This document shows positions 1 to 9,216 of a stretch of 64,000 nt of DNA, in pieces. The notes below the pieces were generated by a model. That model ran no database searches. It was not told the DNA's origin and saw only the letters and a list, made by a program, of their open reading frames with translations. A program made the translations under genes and the position numbers. Numbering within the stretch: the stretch's first letter is position 1; every line of letters starts with the position of its first letter. Source of the DNA: Dipteris shenzhenensis (taxonomy: Eukaryota; Polypodiophyta; Polypodiopsida; Gleicheniales); the NCBI GenBank assembly GCA_047967505.1, contig CM106538.1. One strand, 5' to 3'.

Positions 1-1472
1 TCTTTTGGAGACTAACCTCATAGGGAAGGAGTCGCTATTGATGGAGAGCTTACATAGGTGTGGCAACGTTTAGTTGGTGCACTCATCCGAGCCATCCCTC
101 AGTGTCAATAGGAGTTTTGAGTGCCATCCCCTTCTTTGGCATCCAGAGGTCCGCGATTAGGAGGGATGTAAGCTGGGTTGCGCACACATCAATTGGGCAT
201 GGTAAAACAAAGACCCGGCTAGATCCATTGGATCATGGAGTTGGCTTCCTTGGGGGCACAGGTGAGAGCCCTCGTGCACTTGAGATGGTCACGTGGGAGA
301 TACGGAGCCTAGAGGGATGGGGGTTGCGCAAAGCCTCAAATCCCCAAGCTGGTATGAACAATCCTCTAGTATAGGGGTGCCTCAAAGGATCCTTTTCATG
401 CATCAATCCCTCGACGCTTCCTGTTCCATGCACTATAGAGTGGGGCCAAGGGACTTACTTCAGCCAGAGGCAAAGGAAGACCCAAGGTTGGACAAGGCCA
501 TGGATATGCTCGAGTGGCAGCGGATCGTGGACCATTGACCCAGTATCAGTTACCTTGGGGCAGGATTGCTAGCAGCTTTGGTTGTGGGAGAGGTACACTA
601 GGACCAGGGTGGGTGTTTTAGTCTCGTAGAGTAGAACCACTCAAAGAGGATTATAGAGTAGGCCAACAACTATAGTTGGACACAAATGCCTAGACCCCTT
701 TTAGAGAGCGGAATTGGGTTGAGCAGCAGGTGCCCCTAGGGGTCATAACCAGATTCTGGTCCCACCTATGGACTAGGCTCAGTCCATGGAAGATTATGTA
801 TTTCTTCTAAATGGTGGGAAATGGGGGCTGCCCATTGGTCTGTGTATGGGCACTATCTTTGTGGACCTTTCCCGCAGCACATGGATCTGGCAAGGGGCCC
901 TCCAGATTGTGTCTCTAACACATAGGATGGAGTGGGACTTACTTTCTTTGGGTCATGGCATCTTGGTTTGCAAAGAGAGGTCATGCCTATTCCAGATAGA
1001 TAGTTTCACCAGCCTATGAGATTGCTGGACTGAGGGTCATTCGGATCAAAGTATAGGAGTCGATTCCTCATCGCATCAACGGCCTGCACCCTCACCCAAG
1101 GATAGAGTTTGGGAGATGGTATCAAGCACCATTGCTTGGAACATCTGGGTTTCATTGTAGTTTGATGATGGGAGGCTAGTAGGTACGTCCAACAACCACC
1201 CTCGTTGCCATTTGGCAAGAAATCACTACACCATGTGGGAGCAAGGAACGATGGATGCTTGGACAACCCCACCCAAAGGCACTTGCACGTTTTTGCAAGG
1301 CTTGGCTTGCAATTTTATTCTCGTTGGCTGTATAGCCCCCCACTCTGGTCGTTGGTTCTTGTTTCTGATAGAAGCACATTGGACAACAACCAATAATTCC
1401 TTTTACATTCTTCCACAACCAGCACCACACGGACAGCTGATTTGTGTGGTTTGTTTTCTCTCAAGCATTAAT
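1..1472. other. unassigned sequence left of the L1 insertion
   Basis: This is probably CRK intron or upstream DNA. There is no convincing coding region; the longest reading frames lack family motifs. Around 730-1010 the plus-strand frames are faintly reminiscent of the post-RT region of plant LINEs (a Trp-rich RFWSHLW segment), but too weakly to call. The last bases (1473-1488) are the left target-site copy of the L1. Confidence 0.4.
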
Positions 1473-1488
1473 AAAAGGTCCTTTTCTT
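1473..1488 (+). repeat. target-site duplication of L1-a, left copy
   Basis: AAAAGGTCCTTTTCTT is identical to 8972-8987. The empty site would read through into TGGATTTAAGGAGC, which is the sequence leading up to CRK exon A. Confidence 0.85.
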
Positions 1489-1709
1489 GCAGTGGGACCC
1501 AGGGGAGTGGGATTGGATTGATGAGGGGCACCGAGAAGAGCTTTCCCTTCTTTCTCTATACAGTTAGAAATGCCCGGAGGTTTCAGTTCAGCAATAAAGG
1601 TTGGAGGCCCTCTAGAGCGTCACATTAGGATAGTTTTCAAATTTTCGCAGCTATGCGAAAAAACTTTTGGCATAGGCTTTGGAAATCCCTCGAGAATAGA
1701 AAGATCACT

Positions 1710-2165
1710 TGTTATGCTCAAGTCGAGGTAACATGACCTCGGAAGGGTCAGTCGACATTTTCCTTTAAAGGATCAATGTTTGTATTATAGTTGTTTGGAC
1801 TTCATGTAAATGATCAAAAAAGGAATAAAGGTCAAGGTCGACATGGCACTAGACTAGGTGGATCTAAGGCTAAGGGACCTAAATGCATGAAATGTGCCTA
1901 GGGGCAAATGTTTCAAAGATATCCCAAGAGAGGGGTAAATAATGCATTAAGGAAGGACCCTAAATTTAAGACATGTGGCATACTAGATCCATCTAGGGAG
2001 TTTTGGGGCTCGTTGGAATTAAGCAAGCAGAAAGCCTTCACGAAATGTATTCTTTAGGATTCAGCAGAGAAGCTTGCTACCACCGAGGTTGGCTGGGAGG
2101 ATAAACTAAGTACATGTGCCCGTGATTCAACGTAAAGCTAGAAGAAACCAGATTGGGATGTTTCA
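1710..2165 (+). repeat. 5' LTR of Ty3-1
   Basis: The 456-bp LTR starts TGTTATGCTC and ends TTTCA, directly before the PBS. It lacks a 14-bp segment present in the 3' LTR near 7967. The five bases before it (TCACT) would be the target site, but the matching right copy has been deleted. Confidence 0.88.
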
Positions 2166-2167
2166 TT

Positions 2168-2179
2168 TGGTATCAGAGC
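2168..2179 (+). promoter_or_regulatory. primer binding site, initiator tRNA-Met type
   Basis: TGGTATCAGAGC lies two bases after the LTR. It is complementary to the 3' end of plant initiator tRNA-Met and is the usual PBS of chromoviruses. The other copy has the same site at 28842-28853 on the minus strand. Confidence 0.9.
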
Positions 2180-3128
2180 GCAGGTTATATTGCAAGCGGT
2201 CTGGGACTGGTTGGGCGTTTGACGACGAACAATACGGAGCCCAAACTCTATGTAGATGGTAATTTGATGGTTTGTAAGTCTGGGTAGCATGGATGAACAG
2301 CACGCCACGAGGACTACTGGCTGGTCATGGAATTAGTTACCGCAGGTGATGGCGCAACTGTGGGTTCACGGACGTCATCGCAGTGCTGGTCATGACACTA
2401 GCTGTCGCAGGAGGGTTGGGTTCACGTAAGCTGGTGACGAATTAGGGGACGGACGACGGTACGGTTCACGTAAGCTGGTGATGAAATAGGAGACGGACGA
2501 CGATACAGCTAAACCGCGGGTTCATACCTTGGTATCTCGGAAGGTAGATGTGAAGCAATTTTTGGACACCCGCTGGTTTACAACTAGCTTAGGGCCAAGG
2601 AACTTTGGCCCTTGATACTTGCGTTACATGGAGGTCCTTCAACGTGATAATTGATGCTGGGTGAAAGACCTGTGGACGTGATAAACAATCACTTTTTTTT
2701 TTTGTTCGCAATAGATCATTAACGTTGGGGCTGCGTGGAAAAATTCGATCGATAAAGGACCCGTTGATTAAGGTCTTTGGCCAAAATCAGTTATGTAGGA
2801 CAGATTACGAATGCAAATTGGATCTCCGACAAGGATGTAGCTGAGCCACAGCAAGAACAACATGATCTCTCTATGCTACGTGAATGACCAGGGAGCTTTC
2901 TATGCCTTCTAAGTTTGTTGCTTTCGTGTTTGAGTTAATTTGGGTTGCAGAAGTTTCCCTAGTATAGGGAAAAGTGGTTTTTAGTTATGGTGTGATATAT
3001 ACTTGGTTAGCTGTAAAATTGGAGGTTGGACTTTCAATTTGTAATTACAGTTGCAAGCGGTATTTTTATTTATAAAATATTTAGATTGAAAAAAAAAAAC
3101 CACACATACATACACCCATTGACCTGAA
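2180..3128 (+). other. untranslated leader of Ty3-1
   Basis: This is internal element sequence between PBS and gag, without a reading frame of note. It contains two similar stretches around CACGTAAGCTGGTGA (2414-2428 and 2466-2480) that form a short imperfect direct repeat. A degraded gag start may lie at the ATG at 3129. Confidence 0.5.
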
Positions 3129-4135
3129 TGGAGGTAGAAGAAGAAGCTTTGAGGATGGATCCCGTAGAGTTGGGCGGCCGACCCAGCAGGTATCGCGCCC
3201 AGCAAGTCATACACTGCCAGAATTGCAATGTTAGAGGATGCCTTGCAACAGATTTTTGCGCAGCAGTTACAAACAAATGTAAGGCAGTCTGAGCTCGGGA
3301 AAATGGTGCATAGTATGTCTGCCAAACCATCTCGTGAGGAGAAAGGTAAATCTCCAATGGAACCGGAGTCTAGTGTTTGTACGGTCGAGCCTAGGAGGGC
3401 TAAGGTGCCTAATATTACCAATTATAGGCCAGAAAAGTATTCTGGTCGGATGTCTGACCGTAGTTCCGATATCATTGACACCTGGTTACACAAATGGGAC
3501 AAACCATTCGCCATTTGTGAAATCAGGAATGATATGAAGAAAATCCGCGAGGCCACCCATATGTTTAATGAGGCAGCGGATAGGTGGTGGATAAAACAGC
3601 AGAAAGATGGAGTAGCATCCACTACCTAGAAGGGGTTTAAAAACAAATTTAGAAAACACTTCCTACCTCCTGACAAAGCAGAGCTTGGGATCAGTATCGA
3701 AACCTTCGTCAGAGAAATTGATCTGTGGCAGAATACACTAATAAGTTTAGAGAAAGTGTAATGAAGGTTGATGAACCCCTACCTCAGTCAATCCAAGTAA
3801 AAGATTTTATCTTTGGATTGAATGATCGGATAAAGATGGAAGTTCGAGCTAAGTATGCGAACACGCTAGATGAAGCAACTGCCATAGCCCTGAACTATGA
3901 GGATGCAAAAGGGAACAGACCAAGTGGGTTTGTGCAGGTTGGGACTCAGTACGAGTACCGGAGGAAAACTGGGTTTAAGAAGAAGTGGATTAGCAAAGGG
4001 AGTGCCTCACAGCCTAGTGGTCATGGAAAGATTATCCACGAAACAAAGATCGTCGGATGGCTGAGATGGTGGTCTCAGAATGCGACATGGAAATGGAGGG
4101 AAGTCCCAGAGCAGAACAGATGCAGATTCAGCTAG
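3129..4135 (+). pseudogene. gag of Ty3-1, broken
   Basis: The pieces 3228-3629 and 3725-4135 match residues about 35-300 of the gag in Ty3-2 (NYRPEKYSGR, WLHKWDKPFAICEI, DRWWIKQQKD). A Trp codon has become TAG at 3627-3629, where the other copy reads STTWEGF. After QPSG (about 4020) roughly 60 codons including the zinc knuckle are missing, and the frame shifts; homology resumes with WKDYPRNKDRR in another frame. This protein would therefore lack its nucleic-acid-binding knuckle. Confidence 0.85.
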
Positions 4136-5560
4136 CAGGATCTTCTCAAAGGTCAGTATCTTTTTTGTTATGTGTGTTTGTTGCTAAGTTAGTAACTAGT
4201 GCACCTGATAATATCCTGTCAAAGCCCGCAGCAACGGGGTATACAGCCTTTAATGATACGGAGTTAATTAAGATGAAAGGGCAAGTAGCTAATCATCCGG
4301 TCATTGTGTTGTTTGACTCAGTGTCAACGCACAATGTAATTAACTCCAAGCTCGTAAAGAGGCTGAAACTAAATGCTAGCCCATCTGACTATGCATATAC
4401 AGTCAGGATGGCATACGGAAGTTCAACTGAAGTATGGGACCAAAGGGTTACCCAGTTGGAGCTTCGAATTCAGGACTATGCTGAGAAGCTTGACTTTGAA
4501 ATGACTAAGCTTGCTCATGCAGACATAGCCCTGGGTAAGGGTTGGCATTCTAGGAAGAATCCAGCCATAGATTGGAAAAAGCACATTTATCAATTCAAGA
4601 TGAATGATGTGTTGTATGTCTTATGAGGTGAAAGGGATATACCTCAAGGACCGTTGGTTTCCGTGATAGAAATTCAAAAAGCTCAAGAAGAGTTTTTGTT
4701 TCTTTGTACAGCATTGGTAGAGCCGATTGATGATTCTTCGACTAGCATTGATGTTGCTCAAAATGGAGAGATGGCCAAGCTGGCTGATCAAATAACAGAG
4801 GAGTTCTCTTATTGTTTTAGGGATGAGCTACCTTATGGGTTACCTCCAAAGCAGAATGTTCAGCATAAGATTGAACTAATCTCGGGAGCAGAACCTGTAA
4901 ATAGACCTCCCTATAGGTTGAGTTTTACTGAAGAGGCGGAGGTGCGAAGACCTCAAGTTGGGACAGATTCAACTAAGTTTTTCACCTTTTGCTTTGCCAG
5001 CGATATTAAAGAAAAAGAAAGATGATACTTTTCGTCTCTGTATAGATTACAGAGCATTGAATAATATCACTATTAAGCACAGGTATCCAATGGCTCGGAT
5101 CAATGATTTGCTAGATGCATTACATGGAGCCGTAATTTTCAGTAAGATAGATCTTAAGTGTGGCTACCATCAGATCCGTATTAGAGCCAAGGATGTGCAT
5201 AAAACCGCTTTTAGAAGCAGGTTTGGACATTATGAGTTTTTGGTAATGCCCTTAGAACTTACCAATGCTCCAGCTACATTCGTCATGCTTATGAACGATT
5301 TACTACGTCCGTATATCAAAAAGTTTGTAGTACACTTTATTGACGATATTCTGGTATTCAGTAAGAGTATTACTGAGCATTATGAACACTTAGGAATAGT
5401 GTTCAGTGCTTTGAGAAAAGCCAGTCTTTATGTAAATAAAAAGAAAACTATACTGTGTATGGTAAGACTTGAATATTTAGGATTCATAATTACTCCTGAG
5501 GGGGTAGAAATGGATCCAAAGAAAGTGGCTGCGATGCTGACTTGGCCAATCCCTCACTGA
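4057..5560 (+). pseudogene. protease and reverse transcriptase of Ty3-1, broken
   Basis: 4057-4626 covers the aspartic protease (LFDSVSTHNVI, where most relatives have DSG). It ends at a TGA at 4624-4626 that replaces an Arg CGA. 4654-5025 covers the linker up to NRPPYRLSF, where a small deletion shifts frame. 4958-5560 covers most of the RT: KKKKDDTFRLCIDYRAL, YPMARI, FSKIDLKCGYHQI, and the catalytic FIDDIL. A 4-base deletion near 5555 ends this frame (PIPH-stop where Ty3-2 reads PIPQSL). Confidence 0.88.
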
Positions 5561-6771
5561 CCGCTTTGCGATCATTCTTGGGATTTGTCCAATTTTATCG
5601 AAGGCATATCAAAGGATATTCCGAAATAGTATCGCCATTGATTGATCTAACCTCAGATAAAGTACCTTTTATATGGGGACAGAATCAACAGGAAAGTTTT
5701 AACACCATAAAACAAGCTGTGATCTCAAGACCGGTGTTAAAAATAGTTGATCCCCAGAAACCGTTTTTCCTTGAAACCGATGCAAGTGGCATTGCAGTAG
5801 GAGCAGTTCTCCTCCAAGAGGGAAGGCCAGTAGCCTTTGAAAGCAAGAAGCTTTCTCCCTCTCAACGGAGTTGGCCAACTCATGAATTAGAGTTGTATGT
5901 TGTTGTCCATGCTCTGAAAACATGGAGACATTATTTGTATGGATCAGAGTTCTATGTGGATGTTGATGATAATACTCTGAAACATTTTTGTAAACAACCT
6001 GACTTGAGAGGCCGCCAAGCTAGGTGGGCAGAACTCATGCAGGAATTTAATTTGACGATTTAGAATCAACAGGAAAGTTTTAACACCATAAAACAAGCTG
6101 TGATCTCAAGACCGGTGTTAAAAATAGTTGATCCCCAGAAACCATTTTTCCATGAAACCGATGCAAGTGGCATTGTAGTAGCAGCAGTTCTCCTCCAAGA
6201 GGGAAGGCCAGTAGCCTTTGAAAGCAAGAAGCTTTCTTCCTCTCAACGGAGTTGGCCAACTCATAAATTAGAGTTGTATGTTGTTGTCCATGCTCTGAAA
6301 ACATGGAGACATTATTTGTATGGATCAGAGTTCTATGTGGATGTTGATCATAATACTCTGAAACATTTTTGTAAACAACCTGACTTGAGAGGCCGCCAAG
6401 CTAGGTGGGCAGAACTCATGCAGGAATTTAATTTGACGATTCAGTACCGAAGAGGAAAGGATAATAAAGTTGTTGATGCGTTGTCACGCATTATGCATAA
6501 TATGAGTTTCACGGTATTAGAGAGTGCTCTAATGAGCGAGATTAGAGAAACTCAAAAGGTGGACGAGTTCGTCCAGAGCCTTTGGCCTAAGGCTCATGTA
6601 TTAAAACCCGAGGAAAAGGATGACCTGGCATCCAGAAAAGACCAAACTTATGCGAGATATGCCATAAGGGATGGTATGCTGAAAAGAAATGGCAAGGTAG
6701 TAGTACCTAATCAAAATGATCTCAGGCAGAGAGTCATTCGACAATGCCATGATAGCCCATGTGCGAGATAG
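5542..6771 (+). pseudogene. RNase H region of Ty3-1 with internal duplication
   Basis: 5542-6063 encodes the RT thumb and RNase H (FLGFVQFYRRHIKGY, LETDASGIAVGAVLL, WPTHELELYVVVHAL). It stops at a TAG exactly at the junction of the tandem copy. 6100-6771 repeats the RNase H block and continues normally (QYRRGKDNKVVDALSR, then the start of the integrase region up to QCHDSPC). The catalytic pattern ETDAS is HETDAS in the second copy and LETDAS in the first. Confidence 0.88.
5681..6442 (+). repeat. 381-bp tandem duplication (two copies) in the RNase H region
   Basis: AGAATCAACAGGAAAG occurs at 5681 and again at 6062, and the sequence in between is repeated through about 6442. I count eight differences between the 381-bp units. 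The unit is exactly 127 codons, so the duplication was in frame. A C-to-T change at the junction (CAG to TAG at 6061) now terminates the first copy. Confidence 0.9.
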
Positions 6772-7249
6772 CATTTCCATGGACTTTATTGTAAGTCTGC
6801 CTATGACACAAGGTGGATATGATTCTATCCTTGTGGTGGTTGATCGTCTTACTAAGATGGCTCACTACATTCCAACTAGAGAGTCTGTTAGTGCCCCGCA
6901 AGTGGCGGATTTGTTTATTAGACATATATTTCGTTTGCATGGATTACCCAAGTCCATAGTGTCAGACAGAGATGTCAAATTTACCGATCATTTTTGGACT
7001 GCGGTATTTGAGACACTAAGGACTGAGTTGGGAATGAGTAGTGGGGATCATCCAGAAACACATGGTCAGACGGAAAGAATCAACCAAATTTTAGAGGATA
7101 TGCTTAGAGCATATGTGTCATTGAGGCAACATACATGGGACAAGTGGTTGCCATTGTTAGAGTCTGCCTACAATGATAGAAAATATTCCTCTACAAGGTT
7201 CAGTCCGTTTGAGCTGAACTATGGTTATAGGCAGCAAATCCAACTATAG
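6716..7249 (+). pseudogene. integrase core of Ty3-1
   Basis: The frame encodes the integrase catalytic core: SMDFIVSLP, VVVDRLTKMAHYIP, IVSDRDVKFTDHFW and ETHGQTERINQ. All three acidic positions of the DDE triad appear to be present. The HHCC zinc domain that should precede it is deleted: QCHDSPC at about 6765 runs straight to SISMDF, whereas Ty3-2 has about 55 residues in between. The frame ends at LQL-stop near 7249 because of a frameshift. Confidence 0.85.
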
Positions 7250-7837
7250 TTGGAATACCAGAAAGTGCCTAGTGCCGCGAACTTTGTGGTTCAGATGTGG
7301 GAGATGCTAGCACTTGCGAGAGCTAACATCCGCCAAGCTATGGATAGAGCTAAGAACGTATGCGGATGAAAACCGATCCGCTAGAGAATTTAAGGAATGA
7401 GAAAAAGTTTTTCTCAGAGTTCCTTCGCACTCTAAGTCTTTGACTGCAGGAGAGTGTGCTAAGTTATCACCTCGATATTGTGGGCCATGGTTAATTCTAA
7501 AAAGAGTAGGCAAGGTAGCCTATAAATTAGAATTGCCACAGGGTTGTAAGGTGTACCCAGTGTTTCATGTTTCTCGTTTAAAGAAATTTTTGCATACATG
7601 TGACTCACTAATTGAGGGTGTTGTTTTGTTTCAGGAGATAGAGGATAATGCAAGACGCGAACCAACAGGAATCCTGGACTGAGGAACAATGCAAGTGCGC
7701 AATCGGAAGATACCCATGGTGTTGATTGCATGGCATGGTCTACCTCTATCAGAAGCTACTTGAGAATCCGTATACCAGTTACGAAGAGTGTTCCCAGACT
7801 TTATCATCGAGGATGCTGATGCTGAAGAGGGAAGGAA
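7250..7837 (+). pseudogene. integrase C-terminus and chromodomain-like end of Ty3-1
   Basis: Fragments in several frames match the C-terminus of the other copy: LALARANIRQAMDRAK, then 7440-7682 with GECAKLSPRYCGPW, YKLELPQGCKVYPVFHVSRLK and EIEDNARREP, stopping at ILD. The last part encodes the chromodomain-like AWHGLPLSEAT block with a stop inside. 7824-7837 (GAAGAGGGAAGGAA) is the polypurine tract directly before the LTR. Confidence 0.8.
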
Positions 7838-8244
7838 TGTTACGCTCAAGTCGAGGTAACATGACCTCAAAAGCGTCAGTCGACATTTTCCTTTAAAGGA
7901 TCGATGTTTGTATTATATTTGTTTGGACTTCATGTAAATGATCAAAGAAGAAATAAAGGTCAAGGTCCTTGGTGTGGGTGACATGGCACTAGACTAGGTG
8001 GATCTAAGGCTAAGGGACCTAAATGCATGAAATGTGCCTAGGGGCAAATGTTTCAAAGATATCCCAAGAGAGGGGTAAATAATGCATTAAGGAAGGACCC
8101 TAAATTTAAGACATGTGGCATACTAGATCCATCTAGGGAGTTTTAGCGCTCGTTGGAATTAAGCAAGCAAAAAGCATTCACGAAATGTATTCTTCTGGAT
8201 TCAACAGAGAAGCTTGCTACCACCAAGGTTGGCTGGGAGGATAA
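7838..8244 (+). repeat. 3' LTR of Ty3-1, truncated
   Basis: It starts TGTTACGCTC and matches the 5' LTR up to GGGAGGATAA (8244). The last 61-65 bp of the LTR, the target-site copy and a few bases of L1 sequence are missing, and the L1 resumes at TCATGGAGGG. Confidence 0.85.
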
Positions 8245-8935
8245 TCATGGAGGGATTGCGATGAACTTGTGGAGATCCAGGTTCGTCCTCGCTGTCACAA
8301 GGCAGTTGAGTCAATGCAACATTGCCTTTGGGAGTGCAGACAGGCAAGGACGATCTAGAAAGGTGTTGCTAGGATTTTCAGCATCTTTCATACAGCACCT
8401 TTCTATATGACCTAGGGTTCAGTGGCTTGGTTATCTCTTATTAGCCCCACACGTGTTTTTCGAGGGACATGATCCAAATCCAACTTTCATTGTACGGCAA
8501 CATTCAGTGGAGTCTTGTTCCCTCCAGGATGTTCCCCTCAATCCTTTCAGAGCTGCTCATGCCTTAGTAGACATGTCTTGGGAGATTTTTGCTAGCATTG
8601 CAGCTTGGCATATTTGGAGAGCCAAGTGTACAGAGGCGATGGAGGGTATCCAAGTTCACCCTTCCCAGACCATGGCCAGTATTTGGATTGACGCAGTATA
8701 CACTCTGATGGCCATTTGGGCGAGTATGCAGGGATCCTCCGGAGCAGCCACTGCCAAGAGAGTTACTTTTTTTAGAGTTTGGAGGGGATCTCCTTTCTTC
8801 TCTGAGTTTCCTTCAGGGTTAAGATGGCATTTTCAGCCTCCGCCTTGGTTCTTTATTAGCTCTCACTTTGAGCTGTTTTTTCCTCATGCATTGCATGATG
8901 TACTCCTGCATTTGAGCTCGCTCTCGCGGTTTTGA
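8245..8935 (+). pseudogene. L1-a ORF2 C-terminal fragment
   Basis: This begins with the zf-RVT block HGGIAMNLWRSRF, is broken around 8290-8450, and then reads openly 8453-8935: FFEGHDPNPTFIV, WEIFASIAAWHIWRAKC, FRVWRGSPFFSEFPSGLRW and a stop at 8933-8935. The other L1 copies in the window have the same C-terminus. The Cys-rich finger itself (DPTCPCC in L1-b) is destroyed here. Confidence 0.8.
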
Positions 8936-8971
8936 TTCATACTTAATGAAGTAATTTTCTTGAAAAAAAAA

Positions 8972-8987
8972 AAAAGGTCCTTTTCTT
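8972..8987 (+). repeat. target-site duplication of L1-a, right copy
   Basis: This is an exact 16-bp match to 1473-1488, overlapping the last four bases of the poly(A) run, as is usual for LINE insertions by target-primed reverse transcription. Confidence 0.85.
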
Positions 8988-9108
8988 TGGATTTAAGGAG
9001 CAATTCCTTGCATTCATTGCTTGCATTAGTTCAATATATGCATGATTGCTGCGTTGACTCTATCTTAAGGTGCCCTAGTATCAAGAATCAAAATTCTCTC
9101 TTTTGCAG

Positions 9109-9216
9109 GCTTTGGCAAAGGCATTGACAGAGGATGACTTCTTTTATCTCGGAGCTCAATTTATGCATTTAAGACCGGACAAAGATGGAGCGATTTGCTT
9201 AGAGAACTTTAAAGGG
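9109..9216 (+). CDS. CRK: CRK exon A (EF-hand 1 region)
   Basis: This exon has 36 codons. The 3' splice site is a pyrimidine-rich tract ending TTTTGCAG and the 5' splice site is GGG|GTGAGT. It encodes ALAKALTEDDFFYL followed by a degenerate EF-hand loop (RPDKDGAICLENF). In CRK relatives the same block reads ALAKALTED-x2-FYL. Intron-like sequence begins directly upstream, and the L1 target site (8972-8987) lies about 120 bp before the exon. Confidence 0.88.

Larger units (their letters stand above)
1710..8244 (+). mobile_element. decayed Ty3-type chromovirus, copy 1 (Ty3-1)
   Basis: The order is 5' LTR 1710-2165, tRNA-iMet PBS 2168-2179, gag, protease, RT, RNase H, integrase core, chromodomain-like end, purine tract 7824-7837 and a truncated 3' LTR 7838-8244. 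It is inserted inside L1-a. The coding region is broken by several stops, small deletions and loss of two zinc-binding modules. It also contains a 381-bp in-frame tandem duplication of the RNase H region. It is related to the minus-strand copy at 22827-29321, with proteins very similar and LTRs clearly diverged, so the two are different subfamilies. It cannot transpose autonomously. Confidence 0.92.
1489..8971 (+). mobile_element. 5'-truncated L1 LINE (L1-a), interrupted by a chromovirus
   Basis: The insertion is flanked by a perfect 16-bp direct repeat AAAAGGTCCTTTTCTT at 1473-1488 and 8972-8987, and ends in a 13-nt A run (8963-8975) after the family 3' end ATACTTAATGAAGTAAT. L1 sequence is present at 1489-1709 and again at 8245-8962; everything between is the Ty3 element. 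The pieces encode the end of ORF2: a zf-RVT region with the HGGIAMNLWRSRF block, then WEIFASIAAWHIWRAKCTEA. The same peptides occur in the minus-strand copies at 11-12 kb, 17.5-18.4 kb and 45 kb. Only the last third or so of ORF2 was ever inserted. Confidence 0.85.

Noticed and set aside
1205-1628. 138-codon plus-strand frame at 1212-1628 as a gene
   Set aside because: It crosses the target site and border of L1-a at 1489, so it is a chance fusion of intron and LINE sequence.
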